A DNA stretch of 64,000 nt from CAYQOX01 sp964419335 (lineage in GTDB: Bacteria; Hinthialibacterota; Hinthialibacteria; Hinthialibacterales; Hinthialibacteraceae). This document shows, piece by piece, positions 44,978-53,749 of this stretch (position 1 is its first letter; the number at the start of each line of letters is the position of its first letter). Below the pieces are notes generated by a model. That model did not search any database. It saw only the letters and a list, made by a program, of their open reading frames with translations, and was not told the DNA's origin. The stretch is taken from contig CAYQOX010000001.1 in assembly GCA_964419335.1 (NCBI GenBank), positions 1 to 64,000 on the forward strand, in the 5' to 3' direction. The position numbers were made by a program, and so were the translations under genes.

Positions 44978-45115
44978 GGCGGTTCTCCTTGGGTAAAAGT
45001 GAAGTGTAGATTATTTCATCATAATTTGATTCTACTCGCAAGTCGTATTCATCTTCCATTTTTTTTGTGAAAGTTTCATACTTTATTTAACTAAGAATGA
45101 AGGGTAGAGAAGACC

Positions 45116-46237
45116 TTGGCAGCGGTTGTCTTGATGTGCCGTGTGGACGGCTTTTTTGGCGGAGTAGAACGTCATATTTTACAGGTCGCAGGTCGGCTCG
45201 ATCCCGAGCGTTATTGTCCTGTTATTGTTTCTATAGCGAATCATGGCGAGTTGGAGCGAATCGCAAAGGAAAAGGGATTCGCGACGGATTTTATTCCCAT
45301 GAAGCATCGTTGGAACCTTCCTTCTGCGGCTCAATCCTTGGTATCCATCATGCAACGTAGAAATGCAAATTTAGTCCATACTTTCGGTATTCGTTCCAAT
45401 ACAATCGCCTACTATGCGAGGGGCTCTTATCCTATTCCATGGGTGATTCGGCTTCCGAACATAAATTCAACGGATTATAGCAATCCCGTTCGGGGGTGGA
45501 TCTCGCATTGGTTCAATAATATTCTTATTCGTCGTGCCGATGCCCTGCAAGTGATTTCTCAGCCGCTAATCGATTATGTTCAATCGTGGAAGCATCCCCC
45601 TCGGCGGGTGTATCCCATTCGTAATGGTGTAGATGTGACGGAGTATAGGCGAGATGCAGTTAGGAGCAATGTACGGGAAGAATTATCGATACCTTCGACT
45701 TCGCAGATCGTAGGATCGGTAGGGCGGTTGGTATCTGTTAAAAATTATGAGGGGTTGATTCGTGCTTTTTCCCGGATTGCTTCTGAGAAAGATGTGCATT
45801 TGCTGCTTGTAGGTGAAGGGCCGGAGCGGGAGCGTCTTCAACGTTTAGCCCAGGATTTATCATTAGAGCATTGTGTACATTTACCTGGTTATAGGTCGGA
45901 TATTCGCTCTTACTTAGCGGCGATGGATTGCTTTGTGTGTTTTTCTCATTCGGAAGGGGTTCCCAACGCGGTGATGGAGGCCATGGCCATGCGTCTTGCG
46001 GTGATTAGCACGCGGGTGGGAGGAGTTGAATCTTTGCTCGAATCGGGACGTGAAGGTGTGTTGGTTCCGGCCGGGGATAAAGAAAGATTGGCGCTGACAT
46101 TAAGGGAATTGCTGGAGAATTCAGAGAAACGGGAAAAAATGGCAATGCATGCTGAACAGCGGGCAAGGAAGCAATTTTCGTTGCAACGCATGGTGGATGA
46201 AGTTCAAAAAATGTACGATGATTTATTGGTGGAGTAA
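45116..46237 (+). CDS. Family 4 glycosyltransferase (373 aa)
   Basis: GT-B fold retaining glycosyltransferase using a nucleotide-sugar. An N-terminal acceptor domain has the G-G-V-E-R-H loop; a C-terminal domain starts at VGSVGRLVSVKNYEGLI, followed by LLVGEGPERERLQRL, and the E-x7-E motif in SHSEGVPNAVMEAMA. Start is a TTG at 45116; an ATG at 45134 would delete the first strand. Followed by a GT2 gene on the same strand, and the two probably build a cell-surface glycan. Confidence 0.9.
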   Translation: MAAVVLMCRVDGFFGGVERHILQVAGRLDPERYCPVIVSIANHGELERIAKEKGFATDFIPMKHRWNLPSAAQSLVSIMQRRNANLVHTFGIRSNTIAYYARGSYPIPWVIRLPNINSTDYSNPVRGWISHWFNNILIRRADALQVISQPLIDYVQSWKHPPRRVYPIRNGVDVTEYRRDAVRSNVREELSIPSTSQIVGSVGRLVSVKNYEGLIRAFSRIASEKDVHLLLVGEGPERERLQRLAQDLSLEHCVHLPGYRSDIRSYLAAMDCFVCFSHSEGVPNAVMEAMAMRLAVISTRVGGVESLLESGREGVLVPAGDKERLALTLRELLENSEKREKMAMHAEQRARKQFSLQRMVDEVQKMYDDLLVE

Positions 46238-46269
46238 TTTATTTTGAATTATATGAGAAAGAACGAGTT

Positions 46270-47322
46270 ATGAAGGAGAAAAACAACGGTACGAATACCA
46301 ATGAGGAGATTAAACCGGGATTTTCCATTGTCATTCCTGTGTATAATGGAAAACAGTCATTGCCGGATACCTTGCGAAGTGTGTCGCAATTGGAAGGCGG
46401 GCCATACGAGGTGATTGTGGTGGACGATGCCTCAACGGATGGAAGCGATCAGCTTGCCGAAGAGAGCGGGGCACGGGTGGTACGGCTTCGAGAGAACCAA
46501 GGTCCCGCCACTGCCAGGAATATAGGGGCTCAGCACGCGCAATATGATGTGATTGTATTTACCGATAGCGATGTCTTGTTATCCAAAAGAGTGCTGTTCC
46601 AACTCGAGAAGCATTTTCGGCAAGCAGGTGTGGATGCGGTTCAGGGTATTTTTTCTGATGTCTGTCCCTTTGCCAATTTCTTTTCTCAATATAAGAATTT
46701 GTACAACCGCTTTGTTCTTTCCCAATTGCCCGAGTCTATCGATACCACTTTTACTTCCATCACGGCCGTGCGGAGATCCGCTTTTTTGGCTAGCGGTGGT
46801 TTCGATGGGAATATTCGTGGGGCCTCGGTAGAAGACCGCAGCTTGGGACGTAATTTGTGTAAACAGGGTTATCGTATTTTGTTGGATCGTACGATCGAGG
46901 TGATCCATAATAAAAAACTTACCCTGTTGGGATTTCTTCGCAATCAATTTTTCCGTTCGCGTGATTTGGTGAAACTTTTGTTGCGCATTCGTAGAGAACC
47001 CCCGTTGCCTCGAAGAGAAGAAGAGAAGCAAAAACGTTTTGGTACCAATGCTTTGTCTACCATGGTGCGTATTCCCATTGCCTATATGATTGTCATCGTA
47101 TTGGTTTTGGGAGTCGTTGATCCTATTTTTTTGTGGATTGGGTTGCTCTTTTTTGTTTTATTTATGTATTTAATCACATCGTTTACCTTTTTTTTATGGC
47201 GTTATCGGGGCACCTCATTCGCCTTGAAAGGACTTTTGGCTAATTTTATAGATGCCCTCACTAGTGGGGTAGGAATTGTTGTTGGGCTTTTTGAATATGG
47301 ATTGTTGGGGAAAAAATATTAA
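46270..47322 (+). CDS. Family 2 glycosyltransferase, membrane-anchored (350 aa)
   Basis: GT-A fold inverting glycosyltransferase. FSIVIPVYNGKQSLPDTL, VVDDASTDGSD and the D-x-D equivalent in IVFTDSDVLL are clear, followed by the acceptor/ED region (GASVEDRSLGRNL). Two hydrophobic helices near the C-terminus (about 265-320) anchor it in the inner membrane. It lies 32 bases after the GT4 gene, so operonic with it. Acceptor unknown. Confidence 0.9.
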   Translation: MKEKNNGTNTNEEIKPGFSIVIPVYNGKQSLPDTLRSVSQLEGGPYEVIVVDDASTDGSDQLAEESGARVVRLRENQGPATARNIGAQHAQYDVIVFTDSDVLLSKRVLFQLEKHFRQAGVDAVQGIFSDVCPFANFFSQYKNLYNRFVLSQLPESIDTTFTSITAVRRSAFLASGGFDGNIRGASVEDRSLGRNLCKQGYRILLDRTIEVIHNKKLTLLGFLRNQFFRSRDLVKLLLRIRREPPLPRREEEKQKRFGTNALSTMVRIPIAYMIVIVLVLGVVDPIFLWIGLLFFVLFMYLITSFTFFLWRYRGTSFALKGLLANFIDALTSGVGIVVGLFEYGLLGKKY

Positions 47323-47482
47323 TCATTCATAATTTATGATAGATTTCTTTGGGATCTAGGGGTAGTCTATTGAGTGTATTAGATTTCGGTGAAACAAAAT
47401 CATTTCCCCGTCGTTATTGAAGGAATAGGGAGATGATTTAAATGTTGGAACCCATCATGATATAAAGTAGAAAGGATGACTC

Positions 47483-48445
47483 ATGGAAGAACAAAACCTT
47501 AATCAAGAACAAAAAGACACTTCAACTCAGGAGCCACCAAAAGAAGAGATGCCCAATGAGATTATTATTCGAATGTGGCCTAAAACGCCCATGGTTTATC
47601 CCATGGCATTGATGGCGTTAATTTGTTGTCTCGTGGGGTTGTACTTTGGAACTACACCGTACATCAATAAGATGACAAAAATGGTAAACGCTGAGACGGT
47701 ACAAGAGGCATCATCCGGAGAATCTCAAGAATCTGCGAATAGTAGCGAAGAAGCCTCATCCGGAGAGGATGAAGAACAGGAAGGTGAGGCAGCAAATCAG
47801 GAAGAACAATCCGAAGAAGAAGGAACGACGGCGGGTTCGACTACTGTAAGCCAAGATTATGAAAGCGTGGTGAAGAATCTGGTTTCCGCGCGTACGGTGG
47901 ACAAAGTATTAGGGGTGTTATTCTTAATTGTTTTTGCATTCAGTATGTTTACCTTGTGTATAGACATTGAGGTTCGCTGGGCTTTAATATCTTTTTCCCT
48001 AATCATTATTGTTTTGTTGGTGATTTATATCACCAATGAAAAGTATGAGTATCTCCCGAATTTCATTTCCCGTCTTGCTACATTAACCCCGATGGCCAGT
48101 CCCATATTTTATTTCAGCATTGCGTTTATTTGGCTGATTCTGATGATTATTTCGATGCTCTCCGTCCGGTTCCATTATGTCATTGTGGAATCGAACGAAG
48201 TGACGGTGATTGGCGGTTTGCTTGAACGTCAACAGCGTTTTCCCACTACGCGGATGAAATACAGCAAGGATATTCAAGACGTGTTTGAGTATTATTTACC
48301 TTTTGTTCGTTCCGGCCGGTTGATTTTTTATTTCCCGGAGCAAAACGAAACCGTCGTAATTGATAATGTAATTCAGATTGATAAAGTGATTTCTCACTTG
48401 AATCATATTTCTGGCATGATTCAAGTGTCCGGATATGACCGTTAG
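47483..48445 (+). CDS. Unknown membrane protein with Glu/Ser-rich loop (320 aa)
   Basis: A hydrophilic N-terminus and a helix at about 38-57 are followed by a low-complexity acidic loop (about 72-125, SSGESQESANSSEEASSGED). Further helices lie at about 145-170, 170-185 and 205-230, and then a cytoplasmic C-terminal domain with a strand pattern like bacterial PH/YdbT domains (HYVIVESNEVTVIGGLLERQ). No enzyme motif is seen. Monocistronic, ending in the terminator at 48471. Family not recognised. Confidence 0.6.
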   Translation: MEEQNLNQEQKDTSTQEPPKEEMPNEIIIRMWPKTPMVYPMALMALICCLVGLYFGTTPYINKMTKMVNAETVQEASSGESQESANSSEEASSGEDEEQEGEAANQEEQSEEEGTTAGSTTVSQDYESVVKNLVSARTVDKVLGVLFLIVFAFSMFTLCIDIEVRWALISFSLIIIVLLVIYITNEKYEYLPNFISRLATLTPMASPIFYFSIAFIWLILMIISMLSVRFHYVIVESNEVTVIGGLLERQQRFPTTRMKYSKDIQDVFEYYLPFVRSGRLIFYFPEQNETVVIDNVIQIDKVISHLNHISGMIQVSGYDR

Positions 48446-48470
48446 ATTTCTGGATTAAAAAGAATCGTTT

Positions 48471-48505
48471 AGGGACGTGGAGGTGTGTTTTCGCGTCCCT
48501 TTTTT
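48471..48505 (+). terminator. Terminator after the acidic-loop membrane protein
   Basis: AGGGACG (48471-48477) pairs with CGTCCCT (48494-48500), followed by a run of T up to 48505. The loop is 16 bases. Confidence 0.75.
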
Positions 48506-50255
48506 ATTCATACGCTTTCCATTTGTTTATCTTTGTGGGCAAATCGCCGCTAACCACAGGAAGAAGTACATGCGAGGGATATTCGGGTGAATGATAGATT
48601 GTCGTTCGTGAGGTTTCTCCTGAAGAAAGGGTGTCGTATACAGGGTTGAGTTCGAAGCGGGGATGATTGGTATTGGATACATATATACGAATCTGGTGTC
48701 CCTGATCAAATATTAGGCTTGTGTTCCAGAGGTCTACTTCAAACCGATAGATCTCGCCGGGGGTAATAGGACTCGGGTTGCTGAAGGATTCATGGTAACT
48801 TGCCCGGAGGATTCCATCACAAACTAGCATCGATTTTCCATCAGGGTAGACGTCTGCTAGACGTACAGTAATATCCGTGTCGCTTACGTCGCTGCTGGCA
48901 TAAATAATGGCTTTGATCTTGCCGGTAACTTCGATCGCTTCTTCCAAAACCTCGGTGGTATAGACCAAAACATCTTTCCGTGAATTCAAGGCATTTTGAT
49001 CGTGTGGACCTGAGTCGATTTCTAAATTCATGCCACCGAGGGTGGGGGATGGATTTTCGGGATTTAGAATCATTTCGCGCGAAGTACTGTGATTCGGTTG
49101 AGATTGAGAGAGTCGTTCTCCTGAGTGTAAGAATAGCGGGGTGGACTCGTGTTCTGGCGGCCAGGTTTCTGCGGTTCTCCATTCATTACCTGGAGAGTCT
49201 GAGTTTGTTGTATCTCCCATGACGTAATAGGTAACGGCTGGTTCACTATCGATGCCGTTACTTTTGTCTTTGAGCCAATAGTCAAACCAGCGAAGGGTTT
49301 CTTGGAATTCATCTTCATAGAGAGAATTCGAGGGGAAGGTTAGTTGGCCTTGCTGCTTTTTGGTTTGGTTTGTGTGCGACCAGGGACCCATAATCAGTTT
49401 TTGATTTCCTTGGGCTTGAGAGCTTCCTTGGTTGTTACGTCCCATGAAATCGTGGAAAGTCCCTTGTTGAAAACAGTCGTACCACCCGCCGATGAATAAC
49501 GCGGGGGTATTAATGTCAGGATAACGTAATTCAACATTATAGTATTGATTCCAGAATTCATCTTCTGTGCGATGCTCTTTAAAAATGGGCAGCATATGAC
49601 CGCTATCGTTGCTTATTAGCCAATTATTTAATAGAGATTCTCGTAACGCCCCTCCTTGATAGGCGGATTGATGAAAGCCATTAGAGGGTGCGAAGCCGAT
49701 GACTTGGCATTTCAAACTTGGGGGAGAAGCGGCGGAGGCGAAACTGCTGGTAATCCCTAAAGCCGAATATCCCCACGTGCCAATATTACCATCACACCAT
49801 GATCTGCGGCCTACCCACTCGATCGTATCGTATCCGTCTTGGAGATCACTCCAACCATCGGTTTGAAATACCCTATCCTCACCTTCAGAGTTAAACCTTC
49901 CTCTGGTGTATTGGGTGACAAGATGGTACCCCGACAGGGTGACTAAAGGAACAAGTTCTTCCAAAAACTCCATGTCGTAAGGGGTGCGCACAACGATGAC
50001 CGGGCGTTCAGGTTTGAGGGGGATGTAATGAATCTTCGTATATAGCTTTGTTCCATCACGCATGGGAATCATTTCCTCTTCATCGAAGAGACCGTATTGC
50101 TTCGCGAGTTCCCACCGTTCTTCGGAAGCCATTTCGAAAAGTTCAGCACGTGAGATGGGTTCTTCTGACCAGGGAGCATTTCCTTCTTTTGCTTGGGCAT
50201 TAGGAGAAATAAAGAAGGCGAGAGAGATAATAAATAGGAGGGAGTTCTTCCACAT
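48504..50255 (-). CDS. Secreted CocE/NonD-family S15 hydrolase (583 aa)
   Basis: Alpha/beta-hydrolase of the X-Pro dipeptidyl-peptidase/CocE type. Start at 50255, with AAAGGA nine bases upstream; an ATG 23 codons earlier has no site and would spoil the signal peptide (MWKNSLLFIISLAFFIS to AQA). Residues: MRDGTKLYTKIHYIPL, VVRTPYD, nucleophile Ser in GTWGYSALGI, then the C-terminal jelly-roll domain (ETSRTTIYHS). Probable glutaryl-acylase or carboxylesterase activity on acyl or amide substrates; substrate unknown. Divergent from the enolase-like gene. Confidence 0.85.
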   Translation of the reverse strand: MWKNSLLFIISLAFFISPNAQAKEGNAPWSEEPISRAELFEMASEERWELAKQYGLFDEEEMIPMRDGTKLYTKIHYIPLKPERPVIVVRTPYDMEFLEELVPLVTLSGYHLVTQYTRGRFNSEGEDRVFQTDGWSDLQDGYDTIEWVGRRSWCDGNIGTWGYSALGITSSFASAASPPSLKCQVIGFAPSNGFHQSAYQGGALRESLLNNWLISNDSGHMLPIFKEHRTEDEFWNQYYNVELRYPDINTPALFIGGWYDCFQQGTFHDFMGRNNQGSSQAQGNQKLIMGPWSHTNQTKKQQGQLTFPSNSLYEDEFQETLRWFDYWLKDKSNGIDSEPAVTYYVMGDTTNSDSPGNEWRTAETWPPEHESTPLFLHSGERLSQSQPNHSTSREMILNPENPSPTLGGMNLEIDSGPHDQNALNSRKDVLVYTTEVLEEAIEVTGKIKAIIYASSDVSDTDITVRLADVYPDGKSMLVCDGILRASYHESFSNPSPITPGEIYRFEVDLWNTSLIFDQGHQIRIYVSNTNHPRFELNPVYDTLSSGETSRTTIYHSPEYPSHVLLPVVSGDLPTKINKWKAYE

Positions 50256-50371
50256 GAGTAGGTATCCTTTGAGAAAAATTCGTGAGAACAAAACCAGGAT
50301 TAACTTGTAAGCCTTGTGAATCATGTTTTATAATAAAGCCATTATAAAAAATGTGAACAGTAAGGATGATC

Positions 50372-51616
50372 ATGAACAAAAAGAAACAAAAATTGACGAT
50401 GTCACGGCGCGGGGCTATCGGGAGTATGATGGCCGCTGCGGGTCTTACAATGGTCGTGGGAAGTGAAAAGGAACAAGCCTTGGCGAAAGAGGCTCCCATT
50501 GCACCCGGTGATCCCTTAAAAATAACTGAACTCGAAACTTTTCTTGTTAAGCCACGATGGTTATTTTTGAAGGTACATACCAACGCTGGTATAGTGGGAT
50601 TGGGCGAGCCGATTTTAGAAGGGCGGGCAAAAACGTGCGCTACGGCGATTGAGGAGATTGCTCCTTATTTGGTGGGTAAGGATCCTCGCCGGGTGGTGCA
50701 TCATTGGCAGGCCATCTATCGCCATGGGTTTTATCGCGGTGGACCTATTCTCACCAGCGCCTTGAGCGGTATTGATCAGGCGTTATGGGATATTAAAGGG
50801 AAGGCCTTGGGGGTTCCGGTTTATGAACTTTTAGGAGGACCTACCCGCGATAAGATCAAAGTCTATGGCCGTGCGAGTAAACCCGAAGATATACATCGTG
50901 GGATCGAACAGGGGTTTCGCGTGTTTAAGACCGGGGTGGCGAAGGAACGCCAACCACAAATTGTGGAAACACCTGGTTTTATCGATCATGCGGCGGAACG
51001 TTTTGCCCAACTGCGTGAAGCCGCCGGTTCTGAAATAGACATCGCGATAGATTTTCATGGTGCCCTCTATCCTCAAACCTCGAAACTCCTCATCAAAGCT
51101 TTAGAGCCTTATCAACCTTATTTCATCGAAGAACCGGTGCAATGCCAAAACACAAAAGCCATGGCGGATATCGCTCGAGGGACGCACCTCTCCATTGCAA
51201 CCGGGGAGCGTATTTTCACCAAGTGGGGATTTCGAGAGCTTCTCGAAAAAGAAGCGGCGAGTATCTTGCAGCCTGATCTCTCACACGCGGGTGGGATTAC
51301 AGAAGTGCGTCTTATTGCGGGGATGGCGGAAGCCTATTATGCTGCGATTGCACCTCATAATCCGTTAGGGCCGATCTCACTGGCTGCGGGGTTGCAACTG
51401 GCAGCTTCGATTCCGAACTTTTTATGTCAAGAACAAGCCTCTTTGGGTGAAGGGTATTTAAAAGAGCCTTTCGAAGTGAAGGATGGCTATATCGATTTGC
51501 CCACGGGTCCTGGCTTAGGAATCGAACTCGATGAAGATACGGTTGAGGATAAGATTGGTCATGATTGGCAAAATCCTGAGACTTATCGTGAGGATGGCTC
51601 GGTTGTCGATTGGTAA
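50372..51616 (+). CDS. Tat-exported enolase-superfamily dehydratase (414 aa)
   Basis: Mandelate racemase/muconate lactonizing enzyme family, closest in pattern to galactonate-type sugar-acid dehydratases. Start at 50372, six bases after AAGG. The leader SRRGAIGSMMAAAGLTM is a twin-arginine signal. Motifs: GIDQALWDIKGKALGVPVYELLGG, the metal-ligand strand AIDFHGALYP (Asp), PYFIEEPVQC (Glu), ATGERIFTKW (Glu), QPDLSHAGGI and a C-terminal APHNPLGPIS with the catalytic His. Export of a dehydratase is unusual but common in these lineages. Monocistronic, before a strong hairpin. Confidence 0.87.
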   Translation: MNKKKQKLTMSRRGAIGSMMAAAGLTMVVGSEKEQALAKEAPIAPGDPLKITELETFLVKPRWLFLKVHTNAGIVGLGEPILEGRAKTCATAIEEIAPYLVGKDPRRVVHHWQAIYRHGFYRGGPILTSALSGIDQALWDIKGKALGVPVYELLGGPTRDKIKVYGRASKPEDIHRGIEQGFRVFKTGVAKERQPQIVETPGFIDHAAERFAQLREAAGSEIDIAIDFHGALYPQTSKLLIKALEPYQPYFIEEPVQCQNTKAMADIARGTHLSIATGERIFTKWGFRELLEKEAASILQPDLSHAGGITEVRLIAGMAEAYYAAIAPHNPLGPISLAAGLQLAASIPNFLCQEQASLGEGYLKEPFEVKDGYIDLPTGPGLGIELDEDTVEDKIGHDWQNPETYREDGSVVDW

Positions 51617-51659
51617 AATAGGCCCATAAAACAGATTCAATACAGGTGTTAATGAAAAA

Positions 51660-51694
51660 GGGGGAAGGTGGGTAAATACAGACCCACTTTCCCC
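51660..51694. terminator. Strong hairpin after the enolase-like gene
   Basis: GGGGAAGGTGGGT and ACCCACTTTCCCC form a 13-bp stem (one G-T). The T-tract is poor. Probably terminates the enolase-like transcript. Confidence 0.6.
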
Positions 51695-51806
51695 TGCTCC
51701 ATATTTAATAAAGAATACAGATTATATAATAAGCTTGGGATGGTCTTGTCGATCAATAATATGGTACATTGGAGAAAATTGTGGGTGAGCGTGGGGAGGA
51801 AATTAA

Positions 51807-53063
51807 ATGAATTCTAAGCAAGTCTTACAAAATGCCCTAAACCATAAATCGGGAAAAATCCCCATTGATTTTGGTTCGACTGCGGTAACCGGTATTCATG
51901 TTCGATGTGTGGCGGCTTTGCGAGATCATTATGGTTTGGAAAAAAGTCCGGTTAAAGTCCATGAACCCTATCAAATGCTGGGTTGGATTGATGAGGATCT
52001 GAAAGACGCTATGGGGATCGATACCGATGGTTTGTTTCCACGCAATACCATGTTTGGTTTTCCTAATGAAAATTGGAAACCATGGAAGACCTATGAGGGT
52101 TTGGAAGTGCTTGTCTCCGAGCATTTCAAAACCACTATCGATGAAGAGGGCGATACTTATATTTATCCGCAAGGGGATACGAGCGCACCTCCCAGTGCGA
52201 AAATGCCCAAAGATGGTTATTTCTTCGATACGATCATTCGGCAAGAGCCGCTCGATGAGGATGAGTTAAATCCTGAAGATAATCTGGAAGAGTTTCAGCT
52301 GGTGACGAAGGATGATATACAACACTATGTAAAACAAATAAAGGAATACAAAGATTCTGGCCGTGGATTGGTTTCTACTTTCGCGGGAACTGCGTTTGGG
52401 GATATTGCATTGGTCCCTGCGCCTTTCTTGAAACACCCCAAGGGGATAAGAGACATTAGCGAATGGTATATTTCGACGAAAACCCGGCAGGCATACATCC
52501 ATGAGGTTTTTACCCATCAATGTGAGACCGCATTGCAAAATCTGGAGACTTTTCATAATATTTTGGGTGATATGATTGATGCCGTGTTTCTTTGTGGCAC
52601 CGACTTTGGCACTCAAACTTCCACCTTTTGCTCCGAGGAGGTTTTCCGATCTCTCTATCTTCCCTATTACAAAAAACTAACTGATTGGATACATAAAAAT
52701 ACGGCATGGAAGTGCTTCAAGCATTCCTGCGGGGCGGTAGAAAACTTCATGGAAGCTTTTATCGACTGCGGATTCGATATTATTAATCCCGTACAATGCT
52801 CTGCCAAAGGGATGGAACCGGAATTGTTGAAAAAGAAATACGGGGATCGCTTCGTGTTTTGGGGAGGTGGAGTTGAGACACAAAAAGAACTTTCTTTCGG
52901 GACTCCTGACCAAGTACGAGACCAAGTTTTACGCCGTTGTGAGATTTTCTCTGAAGGAGGCGGATTTGTTTTTAATACAGTCCACAATATCCAAGGAAAT
53001 ACTCCCATAGAGAATATCGTTGCAATGCTCGATGCCGTGCATGAGTTCAATGGAGGAAAGTGA
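51807..53063 (+). CDS. Uroporphyrinogen-decarboxylase-like (URO-D family) protein (418 aa)
   Basis: TIM-barrel protein of the URO-D superfamily. Diagnostic segments are KSGKIPIDFGSTAVTGIHV at the N-terminus, VFLCGTDFGTQTSTFCSEE in the middle, and WKCFKHSCGAVENFMEAFID followed by INPVQCSAKGMEP at the C-terminus; the H-S-C-G metal site resembles corrinoid methyltransferase relatives (MtaA/CmuA). The length exceeds HemE (about 350), and the heme-pathway substrate loop is absent, so heme synthesis is unlikely. Members in these lineages are usually called methyltransferase-like. No corrinoid protein is nearby. Confidence 0.85.
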   Translation: MNSKQVLQNALNHKSGKIPIDFGSTAVTGIHVRCVAALRDHYGLEKSPVKVHEPYQMLGWIDEDLKDAMGIDTDGLFPRNTMFGFPNENWKPWKTYEGLEVLVSEHFKTTIDEEGDTYIYPQGDTSAPPSAKMPKDGYFFDTIIRQEPLDEDELNPEDNLEEFQLVTKDDIQHYVKQIKEYKDSGRGLVSTFAGTAFGDIALVPAPFLKHPKGIRDISEWYISTKTRQAYIHEVFTHQCETALQNLETFHNILGDMIDAVFLCGTDFGTQTSTFCSEEVFRSLYLPYYKKLTDWIHKNTAWKCFKHSCGAVENFMEAFIDCGFDIINPVQCSAKGMEPELLKKKYGDRFVFWGGGVETQKELSFGTPDQVRDQVLRRCEIFSEGGGFVFNTVHNIQGNTPIENIVAMLDAVHEFNGGK

Positions 53064-53124
53064 CTATAGGTATTTTTAGGATTTGCGAGTACGATATTTT
53101 TGAAACTCAATACAGAGGTGTAAT

Positions 53125-53667
53125 ATGAGAAGAGGTTTTACGTTGATTGAATTGTTGATTGTGGTTGCCATTATTGGTATTTTGGCAGCGATCGCAGTAC
53201 CCAATTTTCTTAATGCGCAAATTCGGGCGAAGGTCGCACGGGTGCAGTCGGAGGAGCGGGGGTTATGTAATGCGTATATGATGTACCGTATGGATAATAA
53301 TTCCTTCCCTCCGCATATTGATGGCGATCCTGCTCAGCATCGTTTTGTCACCACGCCCATTTCCTACTATGCTTCTTCCGTGAGAGATCCTTTTCAGGAA
53401 AAACTAACCGAAAGCGATATATCCGTCATCCGTAATACCCGCAATCAATATCACATGGAGCCCGCCAATTTGCTCTATGGATGGTTTAACGTAACCAAGA
53501 GTCGTTATCCCAACTTTTGGTCTGAATTACAGAATGCGGCTTATGCGGCTCAATCCATGGGGCCTGGGAAAGCCTGGATCAGCAATGAATTGTACGATCC
53601 CAGTAACGGCATAAGAAGCCTCGGGATTATCTATACTCTTGCTTCCGGTGAGCAAAAAGAGTATTAA
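53125..53667 (+). CDS. Type II/IV prepilin-like protein (180 aa)
   Basis: The N-terminus RRGFTLIELLIVVAIIGILA is a textbook class III prepilin leader, cleaved before F and methylated, followed by VPNFLNAQIRAKVARVQSEE. The globular domain has a PulG-like fold and ends without the usual disulfide loop. Pseudopilins of this kind are numerous in PVC-like genomes. No other secretion genes are adjacent. Confidence 0.9.
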   Translation: MRRGFTLIELLIVVAIIGILAAIAVPNFLNAQIRAKVARVQSEERGLCNAYMMYRMDNNSFPPHIDGDPAQHRFVTTPISYYASSVRDPFQEKLTESDISVIRNTRNQYHMEPANLLYGWFNVTKSRYPNFWSELQNAAYAAQSMGPGKAWISNELYDPSNGIRSLGIIYTLASGEQKEY

Positions 53668-53749
53668 GCTGACTGGTCTTGCGAAGAAAAGGCATTACTT
53701 TTTTTTGCAGTAGTGCTCGTGGTATGCGATATTATGGGATAATTCTTTA

